A DNA stretch of 64,000 nt from Stratiolaelaps scimitus (Eukaryota; Arthropoda; Arachnida; Mesostigmata; Laelapidae). The stretch is from the NCBI GenBank assembly GCA_019614645.1, contig JABWDB010000019.1, positions 1,534,501-1,598,500 on the forward strand, given 5' to 3'. Shown here in pieces: positions 48,299 through 55,549 of this stretch (the stretch's first letter is position 1; every line of letters begins with the position of its first letter). The translations under genes were made by a program, and so were the position numbers. Below the pieces are notes generated by a model that saw only the letters and a program-made list of their open reading frames with translations, was not told the DNA's origin and did not search any database.

Positions 48299-50796
48299 AT
48301 AGTACATTCCATCAACATAAATTGAGGTTTTAAAGAGGGGCATATCTCGAGTTGGACCCTTCTAATGCCTACAAAATATATTTGGTTAAGTTACATTCTG
48401 TCCATTGATGTGTGCCGCTCTAGCTATGTGTTTGTACACACTCGGATATATGACGTACATCAGGGGGAGATTTGCGGTGCCATACTTGAAAGGCCACCCT
48501 CACACGATGAGTTGAGCGGATTATGGCGACCTCGGCCAAACTGCCCCGCTGGTGTCGTCGGCCGCTATGAATTAGTTGAAAAGTTCACTAAAAGCCATCC
48601 GGTGTTAATATACCGTCGCTGTTGTTGGTGGCGGCCTGCTCCGCCGCGCTATGCTCCTGCGTCTCACCGCCGCCTTCGGGCTGGCTCGCGGTTCTGCCGC
48701 TGTCGCTACTGCTTCTGCTGCGTCTCTCTGATGTGTGCAGCTCTCCTCCTGCAATGGCCTCCTCCTTCTGAGAGCCTCCTCCCAACAGGCGGCACAACTC
48801 GCTCCTGCAGGCCCTGACTACTCGCATGCGCTCGTCCTCGTACGGCACTTACTTCGAGCTGCCCTAACCCCTAGCATAGCCCGCTCATGACCCTCACTTG
48901 ATGTGAGCCCTGGCGGCGACTGTCAGGCTCTCAGGGATGCGAACGATGCATCCCTGCGTCCCAGACAGCCAGCCAGCCAGCCATCAGCGTTTCAGGCCAC
49001 GCTAGCCTGTTCTCGGCCTGCTTTGAGGCTGAAAGCTGGACGAAGCCGCTGTGGCACGCCGCTGGCATGTCGGTCACAGCGTCTGGACGTGGATCTGTCG
49101 TGGCCGCCCACAGGGTCGAGGGTCGGTTGGACCGACGGAAGGGCGTGTGAGTGGCTGATGTCGAGCGATCACCCCCCGGCCGGGCGTGTGCAGGGGTCGG
49201 CGAACTTGATGCCCCACCCGAGTGACCCCGGAACGGGGTCACGAGTTCGGAACGGCAAGTTCAACGGGAGAAACTCAACGGCAATGCGGCAGAGCGTCCT
49301 TCGACCATGCATGGACGGAACATCTCTTGGTCGCCCTTCATTAAAACAACCTGGACCCCTCCTCTTCTCTCCCGACAGGCGCCACCACAGCCACAACGAC
49401 CATCCGTTCCCTCCGAGATTCAACGCGCAGTTGAGCATTAACAATATCGCTTCATAGGACAATACGCCCTAGCGAACCTACCGATATTTGCCGCCGGTAC
49501 AGGCCGCATCCTATATTTCGAACTGCAGCTACTGCCACGCTATTCGTGCGCACAGTTTTGTAGCCCAAATAAACTTGAAAGAACATAGGAATATCTGAAG
49601 AATATCTGCGCCGTTGTTATGGCTTGAACGAGAGTGGCATTTACACATATTTTACGAGGCCTTCAGAATAACTAGGGGAGAATTATCTGTAATTATTATA
49701 GGGTATTCATGTAACGATTCAACTGTGACGATCTCGTTAGGAATGAGTGCCAAAGCGTATTTGGAATACACGAACTTCTCTGTCGAGTGAGAGTCACCAT
49801 ACAAATCATCTGCAGCACGCCAGAGTGTGTGGTACATCTAATAATAAATAGGTTGTCGCCTCTATCGGCGGAGTGCACACGTAGGTGCACGGGGTTCGAA
49901 CCCCACCGTTGCACTATTTCATCTAAAAGGTCCGTCTTATGAAGCAATGCCGCAAGTAGTATCGTGGACGTCAAATGTTGGCTGACAGCCAGCCCGGAAA
50001 ATTTCATTTTGTAAATTGTCTCGCCGAAGGATGAATTTCTGTTTCGCCGTTAGTTCAACAGCGGACATATGTAATGTCCCAAAATCATTGTCTCTGAGCA
50101 CGCATAATTCTCGATCACGTAATTGCTACAGTGGAACAGGCGACCAATTAATCATAATACCTCCTACACCATTACTTACTACAAGACGCACAAATCGTCT
50201 AGGCCTAAGTACGCTATATCACAATCTGCGCTAGTTATCACCGCTGTACGTCGGTCAACCTGCCAGTACAATATCGTTGTGACATCCAATACCGTTCTAC
50301 ACAGGGCTTACTTATTCAGCATCTGCGAAATAGCCTACCGAATCGCAAATCCAGCATGCAGCAGTCGCAGCAATGTGTCGTTATGCTTCGGCGTGGTTAT
50401 ACCTTATACGTGCTAGTTAGATTACGTTCAGTCTATTGTAAGTATTTGTCTGCGTATTGACTAATGCTCACTGTCTCTCTCTTTCTCTCTCCTCTTTTTC
50501 CTCTGTACTTGCGTTCGTTGGCTTCTGCTGTTGCCGACGTTGTGTTGGTTGTCCGTTTGCGAAACGTCCGCAGGTACAAGTACACGGGCTACTACGTGAT
50601 CACCTGTATCGAGAACGTGGCCACAATCGTCCTGTGGTACTTCCGCGCAGGAGGGCACGTCTGGTTTCGCCTTCCGGTGCTGGTCGGGACGCCGTGCCTC
50701 TTTGCTTTCGGCATTCTCATCATGGCCGTCTACTATCGTTACTACCATCCGAACGGAATGCTCCCGATCTACAATCCCATTGCGAGATGCTGCTAG
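12593..50796 (+). CDS. XKR: XK-related (XKR) multi-pass membrane protein, complete gene, 10 coding exons
   Basis: I assembled this gene by reading exon by exon; it joins the ten exons listed separately. The exons sum to 1533 nt (510 residues plus TAG), and all nine introns begin GT, end AG and keep phase. The XK family is recognised by D-x-x-x-D in the first membrane segment (DLTSD, residues 128-132), the SVRWYIQD motif (166-173), a GPVVRYLE segment (217-222), SAPQ (282-285), and a final membrane segment followed by YYHPNG (493-498). Hydrophobic segments lie near residues 113-140, 145-167, 200-218, 312-330, 348-370, 374-392, 416-430, 443-459 and 470-490. XKR proteins sit in the plasma membrane. 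XKR8, XKR4, XKR9 and worm CED-8 expose phosphatidylserine after caspase cleavage, whereas other members have no proven activity. The long N-terminus before the first membrane segment resembles the XKR4/6/7 group; the exact paralog is not settled. Scramblase function is inference. Confidence 0.93.
12782..16177 (+). other. XKR intron 1 (3396 nt)
   Basis: The intron has a GTATGT donor and a CAACAG acceptor. It contains CAG/CTG-rich short runs (12930-12958, 13188-13206, 14095-14120), a C17 tract at 13476-13492 and GC-rich patches with chance ORFs. No nested gene is recognised. Confidence 0.65.
13476..13492 (+). repeat. Poly(C) tract, 17 nt
   Basis: An uninterrupted C17; its length is a likely spot for sequencing error. 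Confidence 0.9.
16178..16322 (+). CDS. XKR coding exon 2 (Gln-rich N-terminal segment)
   Basis: The exon encodes residues 64-111. It opens with a Gln-rich run from CAG/CAA codons, continues with a Ser/Gly/Tyr-rich stretch and ends in a basic patch, RKKQDSFT, just before the first membrane segment. An in-frame TAA at 16160-16162 bounds the acceptor on the left. Several in-frame CAG triplets (ending 16177, 16186, 16198) could each serve as acceptor; the first is chosen here. The donor is AG then GTGGGT, phase 1. The leftover G joins CG of exon 3 to make an Ala codon, which supports this frame over the overlapping Asn/Ser-rich frame. Confidence 0.65.
16323..17008 (+). other. XKR intron 2 (686 nt)
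   Basis: This is an AT-leaning intron with a GTGGGT donor and a TTGCAG acceptor. I see nothing else in it. Confidence 0.8.
17009..17140 (+). CDS. XKR coding exon 3 (membrane segments 1 and 2)
   Basis: The exon encodes residues 112-155, shared codons included. The acceptor is a pyrimidine-rich tract ending GTTGCAG, and the donor is ACAG then GTAATT, phase 1. Residues 113-140 form the first membrane segment and carry DLTSD, matching the conserved acidic pair of XK proteins in this segment. Residues from 145 begin the second membrane segment, with the family-like pattern A-G-I-T-L-A-F-T. Confidence 0.92.
17141..18502 (+). other. XKR intron 3 (1362 nt)
   Basis: The donor is GTAATT and the acceptor TTTGCAG. 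The only simple sequence is a short purine-rich run near 17780-17812. No other feature is seen. Confidence 0.85.
18503..18692 (+). CDS. XKR coding exon 4 (end of membrane segment 2, loop, membrane segment 3)
   Basis: The exon encodes residues 156-218. The acceptor is CTTTGCAG and the donor AG then GTGAGT, phase 2. It holds the SVRWYIQDD motif (166-174) typical of XK proteins, then a charged loop of about 25 residues, then the segment DWLVRIVFHLLLLGPVV (202-218). The loop includes LEDT at 187-190, loosely like a caspase site; I give that little weight. Confidence 0.95.
18693..24415 (+). other. XKR intron 4 (5723 nt)
   Basis: The donor is GTGAGT and the acceptor TTCGCAG. An AGT/AGC trinucleotide run lies at 18742-18780. 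A GC-rich block spans 21.7-23.0 kb and includes an open frame from 22317 with a DDDD/Gly run. A duplicated TTTTATATACATAGA lies at about 23313-23350. The rest shows nothing recognisable. Confidence 0.8.
24416..24527 (+). CDS. XKR coding exon 5 (basic cytosolic loop)
   Basis: The exon encodes residues 219-256. The acceptor is TTCGCAG. Its first G completes an Arg codon, giving VVRYLELLVYG, which continues the family pattern after membrane segment 3. The rest is a basic, polar loop (SRRQARQRG and onward), as in XKR4/6/7 proteins, where an Arg-rich loop follows. The donor is CAG then GTAGGT, phase 0. The exon is 112 nt. Confidence 0.9.
24714..24754 (+). repeat. Dispersed repeat B, copy B1
   Basis: The 41-nt stretch beginning AGTACCGTGGACGTTAGATG matches 49958-49998 at 33 of 41 positions without gaps. 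It is followed by a T9 run. Full element boundaries are not visible. Confidence 0.45.
27364..27400. other. Inverted repeat, 16-bp stem with 3-nt loop
   Basis: Arms GAAACAACGACCGTCG and CGATGGTCGTTGTCTTTC pair with one G-T wobble and a 2-nt bulge around the loop AGA. Confidence 0.8.
29029..29109 (+). repeat. (AC)n followed by CCGA repeats
   Basis: Interrupted AC dinucleotides to 29074, then ACTC units and four to five CCGA units (29093-29109). Confidence 0.9.
29928..30010 (+). repeat. SINE-like dispersed repeat, copy A3
   Basis: The copy shares ACATATA..GAGA.CTTAAGCATTGT, an AAATTGC..CTCCTTTAATA block and a degenerate CTTACC/CTTTACC tail with copy A2 read on the opposite strand. Orientation is plus, inside intron 5. 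Confidence 0.65.
31159..31194 (+). repeat. Three-copy 12-nt tandem repeat
   Basis: AAGTATGTTAAC occurs twice exactly, followed by a diverged third unit AAATATGTTCAG. Confidence 0.8.
33949..33994 (+). repeat. Compound (AT)n(GT)n microsatellite
   Basis: About 13 AT units followed directly by about 10 GT units. Confidence 0.95.
34213..34243 (+). repeat. (AGCC)n tandem repeat
   Basis: About seven tetranucleotide units, with a diverged last one. Confidence 0.9.
36497..36528. other. Perfect inverted repeat, 13-bp stem
   Basis: Arms GGATTGAGCAGGC and GCCTGCTCAATCC are exact reverse complements with a 6-nt loop TTGTGT. Confidence 0.9.
38353..38509 (+). CDS. XKR coding exon 6 (SAPQ motif region)
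   Basis: The exon encodes residues 257-308, beginning VDYYLLMIHEDRD, equivalent to the conserved segment before the re-entrant or membrane helix in XKR proteins. It contains LQSAPQATLQIFLL (280-293); the family usually has Glu where Gln281 stands here. The acceptor is CTTTCAG and the donor ATAG then GTAAGC, phase 1. It follows the longest intron of the gene (13.8 kb). Confidence 0.95.
38510..39499 (+). other. XKR intron 6 (990 nt)
   Basis: The donor is GTAAGC and the acceptor GTCTAG. The intron is AT-leaning, with no feature seen. Confidence 0.9.
39500..39641 (+). CDS. XKR coding exon 7 (mid-protein membrane segments)
   Basis: The exon encodes residues 309-355. The acceptor is TTGTCTAG and the donor TGGAG then GTGTGT, phase 2. 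It starts with GGCQLASAVSSMVSIALSLSSYHRAL in two runs, a membrane segment (312-330) followed by the YHRALRRS motif matching the family's Y-x-K/R-A-L-R pattern. The next segment begins at ATLQFIW. The split Gly and Arg codons at either end agree with the neighbouring exons. Confidence 0.93.
39642..40635 (+). other. XKR intron 7 (994 nt)
   Basis: The donor is GTGTGT, followed at once by an AC-rich microsatellite (39659-39712). The acceptor is TTTCAG. Nothing else is recognised. Confidence 0.88.
39659..39712 (+). repeat. Interrupted (AC)n microsatellite
   Basis: AC-rich run 18 nt inside intron 7, close to the exon 7 donor. Confidence 0.85.
40636..40698 (+). CDS. XKR coding exon 8 (63-nt micro-exon)
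   Basis: This short exon encodes residues 356-376 (the codon for 377 is split), reading LCTVGSRIICIALFTSEYTF after the shared Arg. The frame was chosen because it restores the family pattern A-x-R-x-I-x-x-x-L-F next to W355 and because phases 2 and 2 match on both sides. The acceptor is GCGTTTCAG and the donor TG then GTGAGT. A larger overlapping open frame across the same bases does not fit the family. Confidence 0.9.
41974..41997 (+). repeat. (TA)n microsatellite
   Basis: Twelve AT units in intron 8. Confidence 0.95.
43086..43168 (+). repeat. Diverged ~21-nt tandem repeat
   Basis: Four units start CTGGTTAAGC, TGGTTAACCA, AGTTAGGCAG and GATTACGCAG, most of them continuing AGAGGTCTG-like. 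Spacing is 20-21 nt. A weaker unit may precede at about 43048. Confidence 0.55.
43414..43593 (+). CDS. XKR coding exon 9 (extracellular Cys loop and membrane segment)
   Basis: The exon encodes residues 377-436. The acceptor is CACGCAG; its first G completes Trp377. The segment LIPLCVGHWGVMSVWVMHQ matches the XKR pattern of a His-Trp pair in a membrane helix. The loop C-x(n)-C-EEYLFDM corresponds to the conserved Glu/Phe-Asp region, then IGAIYLVCFLNVKDEPTR is the F-N-V-K motif typical of the family. The donor is AAG then GTCAGT, phase 2. Confidence 0.96.
45011..45125 (-). repeat. SINE-like dispersed repeat, copy A2
   Basis: This is the longest copy. On the minus strand it begins with a tRNA-like B-box (CGCAGGTTCGAGTTCCGCG) and ends in an ATTTACC/CCTTTATTACC tail, so a tRNA-derived SINE is likely. 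It lies directly beside the TA tract at 45149-45249. Confidence 0.65.
45149..45249 (+). repeat. Long AT-only tract, 101 nt
   Basis: Interrupted TA dinucleotides with AATATATA breaks. It is self-complementary and could extrude as a cruciform. It adjoins SINE copy A2. Confidence 0.95.
47288..47312 (+). repeat. (CT)n microsatellite
   Basis: A CT run with CCTCCC interruptions in intron 9. Confidence 0.85.
48264..48298 (+). repeat. Compound (CA)n(TA)n microsatellite
   Basis: About eight CA units, then about nine TA units. Confidence 0.95.
49895..49910 (+). other. tRNA-like B-box in a probable SINE head
   Basis: GGGGTTCGAACCCC matches the pol III internal B-box consensus and forms a T-arm-like stem. 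No full cloverleaf can be folded around it, because the flanking acceptor strands do not pair, so it is not called a tRNA gene. Confidence 0.4.
49958..49998 (+). repeat. Dispersed repeat B, copy B2
   Basis: This copy begins AGTATCGTGGACGTCAAATG and is the partner of copy B1. It lies about 50 nt downstream of a tRNA-like GGGGTTCGAACCCC, suggesting that B is the body of a tRNA-derived SINE. Confidence 0.45.
50574..50796 (+). CDS. XKR terminal coding exon 10
   Basis: The exon encodes residues 437-510 and the TAG at 50794-50796. The acceptor is a long pyrimidine-rich stretch (from 50466) ending GTCCGCAG. Membrane segments lie at TGYYVITCIENVATIVLWYF (441-460) and from 470 to 490, followed by the family hallmark YYHPNG. 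The tail after HPNG is only 12 residues and ends in Cys-Cys, much shorter than vertebrate XKR4/6/7 tails. The longer overlapping open frame at 50457-51071 is a shadow. Confidence 0.96.
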
Positions 50797-52023
50797 GCGA
50801 GACGCGAGCGAACGCGGCAGCGGCGGCGGCGGCGGCACCAGCAGAAGGCGGCGGCGGTCCTGTTGCATCTGTACACGCAGTGGCCGTCTACCACAGGGAT
50901 GCGGGGTCCTTGTCGATGCTATTATACTCTGTTCTCGTATCCACCACCTCCGCTATCATATGTAGACCGCTAGAGCTGTTCCTGGCTGAAGCAACAGCCA
51001 CATCGCATCGGCAGTGTACAAGTAATCCGCTGTGCGAGGTGGTCCCAACCAAACAGCCAACGACGGACTAGCACCGTACACACAGCAAATGGGATCGGCA
51101 AGCATCACTCATTGGTTGGAAACTGTAATATAGCGCTGTGTAAAATGAATACGCACGTCGGACGTCAAGCAAACCGATTACGCTAAGAAGGAGGGCGCTG
51201 GTAGGGATTTCGGGGGAACACAAGTCTCGGCTGACAAACGGATTGAACAGGATAGTCATGAAGTGGCCAACAGTCTAAGAGCCATTAACGAATGATTACA
51301 AACTTTAGCTGAAACTGGGATCAAAGTTTAGATCACCGAACCAGACGATAATGTTATCAGTGTGCTGTGTGAGCCTCACAGCGACTACGGAGCAGACACG
51401 TGCGGTGCCCCTCTGCGAGCCTTCTGTGACTACCTGGAAAGGGTTCAGAAATGCACTGCTCTCGAGAAGGTTGCATTGGTAAGCAGACAAGGTGCTTGAG
51501 GTGATACCAACAACCATCGCTTACTGCATCCATGTCAGTCCTATTACACCACCTTCCCCCGACGACCCCTGAGAGAAAGTAAGTGTGTGTGGCCTGTTTC
51601 GAGTAGGACCTGCAGCAGGATCGAGTCTTGTCCGCTAAGCTTCTGAGTGCCATATTCGACTGCGCTGTGCCACTGGAAAGGTTTCATGTGTGTGTGTGTT
51701 GGGCGGGTCAAAGCAGGCTAATCCTGTTCGTCGAGCAAGCTCCCACCATCGCCATGGAGAGCTAAGCTGGTTAGAGACATCAAGATTAGACGGACGTCGA
51801 CGTCAAGGGAGCCCAAACAGATCCGACGACAAGGTCCGCGGCAGTGAGCAGTTTAGCAGCCCTTGGGGGACTTGTGGAGCAATAAGTGAGTTCCCATATC
51901 TGGCGGATGGCTGGCCGGCCAGCCGAGGGTGACCACTGAGGCCGCCACTTCCGTGCGCCGAAACCCGACGATAGGAGGAACCAGAAGACATCTGCGAGTA
52001 ACCGGAATTAGGGACAGAATAAA
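50797..52023 (+). other. Probable XKR 3'UTR
   Basis: This spans the TAG to the first AATAAA. It begins with a CGG-repeat-rich stretch, and the XKR frame stays open for 58 codons to a second TAG at 50971-50973. The rest is mixed, with no other feature. Confidence 0.4.
52018..52023 (+). terminator. Candidate poly(A) signal for the XKR gene
   Basis: AATAAA here is the first canonical signal I find after the stop codon, giving a 3'UTR of about 1.2 kb. A GT-containing stretch follows. No transcript evidence is available. Confidence 0.35.
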
Positions 52024-52112
52024 GAACGGTGGCTCTCTAGCGCATACAGAGCGCTATAAAGATCCATAGAGAGATACATGAAATGGGAATCTCGATCATT
52101 GTACGAGCAAAG

Positions 52113-52146
52113 CAGATAATGCTCGTAGGCATACGAGCATTATCTG
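52113..52146. other. Perfect inverted repeat, 15-bp stem with 4-nt loop
   Basis: Arms CAGATAATGCTCGTA and TACGAGCATTATCTG are exact reverse complements with loop GGCA. A further TACGAGCA lies just upstream at 52102-52109. It is located about 90 nt after the candidate XKR poly(A) signal. Confidence 0.9.
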
Positions 52147-52568
52147 GTGGTGCAGTATGATTTAAATCGCTTCGCGCCCTATGCGCCGGATCAGACATCT
52201 AGACCACCACCGGGCGAGGCCAGGTAGAAGAGGGAGATTTGAGGCAGCCGTGGCCTAGAGAGGGAAAGAGAGAGAAAGTGTGTGTCTGTGATCATAAATG
52301 GCTCCCAGAGTGGCTGTTGGCACACCAGCTGCAGTTGGATTCGCTCGTTCAGCTTGGCCGTTAGCTAGCGGCGTTTAGCCCAAAAAGAGACATAAGCTAC
52401 CAACTGCTACCACCACTAGAACTACAACCCTGACGTCCGCCATCATCAACAAACGCCGCCTCTACAATGCCTACAAGGTTCACTACCAAGTTGTACCACT
52501 TGCCGTACACACATGCTGTATTGTAGAAAGATAACAAAGTGACAGCAACCGGTGGGAAACGTACATGC

Positions 52569-52569
<1 letters not shown>

Positions 52570-52615
<46 letters not shown>
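52570..52615 (+). repeat. (TA)n microsatellite, 46 nt
   Basis: A pure AT dinucleotide run about 0.5 kb past the candidate XKR poly(A) signal. Confidence 0.95.
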
Positions 52616-52616
<1 letters not shown>

Positions 52617-55127
52617 TGCATACATTCAATGGAGATAGTTACATGAAATAACATACTTGGAAACTCCGATCTATATCCATCGCATCGCGTACTGCTGTGG
52701 ACGATGGGATTGTGGGCAGATAGAAAACAACGAGCAAACCTTCGTTGTTGTTGCATTGTTGATCTTGCTTTTTTCAATTCGATGGATGCCGGCAGTGGCG
52801 GTGGCGGCGGCGTCGAAGGGTAACATCCGTTCTGCTGGTTAGCCCAAGCTTCCGCAAGGCATTGGCGTCAACTACGGTGGGCACAGCTGACGTCGAAGGC
52901 ATTGCTCGAAAAATATCAGCTGATGATGACGAATGATATCATGTCTACGATTGCAGCCAGATCCGAATTCGTCAGCACACGTGGTAGCAGCGGCTGCCAC
53001 CGCCGAAGGCCAGAACGGATAGAATTCGTACAATGTGTCGCCGCAAATCCTTCAAAAAAGTAGAAGATCTGTTTTATATAGGAGAACTAAGAGGATGACT
53101 GCAAGAGATTTGATACGAATACTACCACAATGACGACGGTTAATAGTAATAATAATAATAATAATAGTACTCTTCATACGTACGCTGCGTCTATGTACGG
53201 GGGGGGTGAATGACTCGATGTATATTATACAATGCTGAAAAAAGCCAAACAAGCTGAGGAAAGTGTGATCGACTTGATACGAACGATGGGAATAGAGAGA
53301 GGGTCGTCGTTCATCACCAAATGGTGGCTGCTGGCAAGCTAATGGTAATCATATAGGCAAAACGGTAGTAATATTATTATTATACACATATGAGATGTAT
53401 ACGATCGGGAGGCGGCGAATAAAAGAGAAAGCCAGCGAGGGAGGCGGCAGCGAGTTGAAGCTGGGGACGGAACCAACAGCGGCGAACCCCAAAAAGGAAA
53501 TAATAAGGAGGGTTAGGCTTTCGCCACCGCTGTCCGATAGGGCGGCATGGAGGAGGTGGTGCCGCTTTAGGTGGCGCCTCAGCGTCGGGGCCGACTCGAG
53601 GGTAGAAGATTTGATGGGGGGGAGACAGAGGAGCTCCGGGGTCTCGGTAGTTCGGTGGTTCGGGATTCTGTCCGGACTGGGCGAACGCTCGATGGTATGG
53701 CAAGTGCACAGTACACAATTTGGGGTCGAGTCGAGGGGCTTGGAGTAAGAGAGTTTCAGTGGGCGAACCAAGAGCGAACCTGCGAGCCTGTAATATCGTA
53801 TGCAAATCGGCGAGGGCGTACCCCAAACGCCGCCCCGCGAGCCAGCGTTCAGCATACAACGCCGTAGCAAGAAAGCAAAATCGCAATAGTGGCAAAACTA
53901 ATGAATTGCGCGAGCGTAGTCGTCGTCTTCGTCGGCGTTTTCCTTGTCGAAAGTTTCGGGAGAAGCTGCGACTGCAGAACAATGCCAGCAGATGAACGAC
54001 GTAGGCGGCGGTTACGAATTTCACAAAAGGTGCGCACGGCGATATTGGTGCACCGGAGGAGAAGTAAATGTCGCCGACAGTTCGACTGTCGGCCAATGTT
54101 TAGTTTTGGGCAGGTGTTGATGCCAGAAAAAGCTGACCAGGTTTGTGAGGATGGAGTCCTCCAACTGGATGAAGTCCAGTTGAATTTCTTACGTTGGGTT
54201 TGCTGAAACATTTCGAATCAAGTTAGTTGTATTATACAGACGCTAATCGGGAAAAGAGTTGACACCACTCCGCTCAGTGAAAACCACTCCGCGATATTCG
54301 TTCTCCGGCGCAAAAGCAGGACTAAGGATTCGGCGGCAGCTCGTGTACATCAACCACCAGCGATGACGTCTTGCTCGACAATGAATGCGTTCGAGGATTC
54401 GCGGGGCGGTGTTTGCTGCGAGGTCGAGGATCTCGAAGGGATGCACTTTCGCCCATACCCGTGTATATATAAATGCATTGTCTGGTTTGTAATATGTTTG
54501 TACAGAGAAGGTCAGTCGGTCCTACAGAGGCAGACGCAGTGTTTCATATAGCAATGAGCGTGTATCTAGATGATGACGAAGACAATTATTACAATGATAA
54601 TTGACATTAAAACAATAATGAATATATAGATGATGCTTGATACATGATACAACACGTATGTAATACCGACACTTCCACCCTCACTCTCGTCTACAACCAC
54701 ACAACAGGTATGGCATAATGCAAGAATAATATCGCACCCGTCAGCATGCCATAGCGAGGTATTATGACTCAAGGAAACAATCGCGGGAGAGCGAGGATGA
54801 AGCATAAGGCAGTACTACAATTCACGGGTTCAGCAACAAGATGAGGCCAACTGTAAAAATGGAGGCTCGCCAATCGGCCACTTAGATACCACTGGAAGGC
54901 CACCGAAAGAAAGGAAGGAAGCTCCGCTTCTTGAAAGAGAGACCGAATACGAGGAAATAGCAAAAATCATGAATGCATGTGAGAAGTCGCCGAGTCATCT
55001 ATGGCCAATGGGAGATATGGTGGTATAAAACCACGCTAGCCTCGGTATGGCCCTCGAGTGTAAAGAGGATTATCGACAAACATGGGGAGGGAGAGAGAGA
55101 GAGATAGGAAGAGGAAAAGTGATACAG

Positions 55128-55139
55128 AATAAATTTATT
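55128..55139. terminator. Palindromic AATAAA/TTTATT
   Basis: AATAAATTTATT is its own reverse complement and so presents a poly(A) signal on both strands. It could end transcripts from either side, or be a chance AT-rich palindrome. No coding region that would use it is established nearby. Confidence 0.25.
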
Positions 55140-55529
55140 GTCAAAATCAACGATGAAGACGAATCAGCAAAATGACACATAATGGTAGTATGAGGAGGCA
55201 GTATCAAAGTAGATCTTCCAACGGCCTCGCGAATCGAATGCAGGTAGCCAGCCGTCGACAGAGATTGGGACACAGGTCGTCCGTTGCCGGGACGGAGCTC
55301 TTGCTGTTCCAGGGTTACAACGGCTGGATACTCGTGAAGGACCCGCTTTCGTAATCACAACACAAAAGCAAAACAATAATAGGGTGGTCGATAGTAACAT
55401 TGATAATGACGCCGTTGACGCTGACGATGTCGAGGACGCTGACAAGCAGAAGAAATACATACAATTCTCACAAACAAAATCAACAACAATGGAAAAAAAT
55501 GTTACCTCATGTCCTCTCCGTCAGCTAAC

Positions 55530-55549
55530 AATATATATATATATATATA
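55530..55549 (+). repeat. (TA)n microsatellite
   Basis: About ten AT units. Confidence 0.95.

Larger units (their letters stand above)
43594..50573 (+). other. XKR intron 9 (6980 nt)
   Basis: The donor is GTCAGT and the acceptor CCGCAG. It holds SINE copy A2 (45011-45125) beside a 101-nt TA tract, a CA/TA tract (48264-48298), a GC-rich block at 47.1-49.5 kb, a tRNA-like B-box (49895-49910) and dispersed repeat copy B2 (49958-49998). A purine-rich minus-strand frame at 48588-48848 is discussed as a finding. Confidence 0.85.

Noticed and set aside
49840..49925. Possible tRNA gene around GGGGTTCGAACCCC
   Set aside because: The acceptor strands and D-arm do not pair, so no cloverleaf forms; a SINE head is more likely.
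50457..51071. 204-codon open frame over the last XKR exon
   Set aside because: It is in a different frame from the conserved XKR sequence and runs through the pyrimidine tract of the acceptor, so it is a shadow.
53380..54096. 238-codon minus-strand open frame
   Set aside because: Arg-rich and low-complexity, overlapped by plus-strand frames, no recognisable domain.
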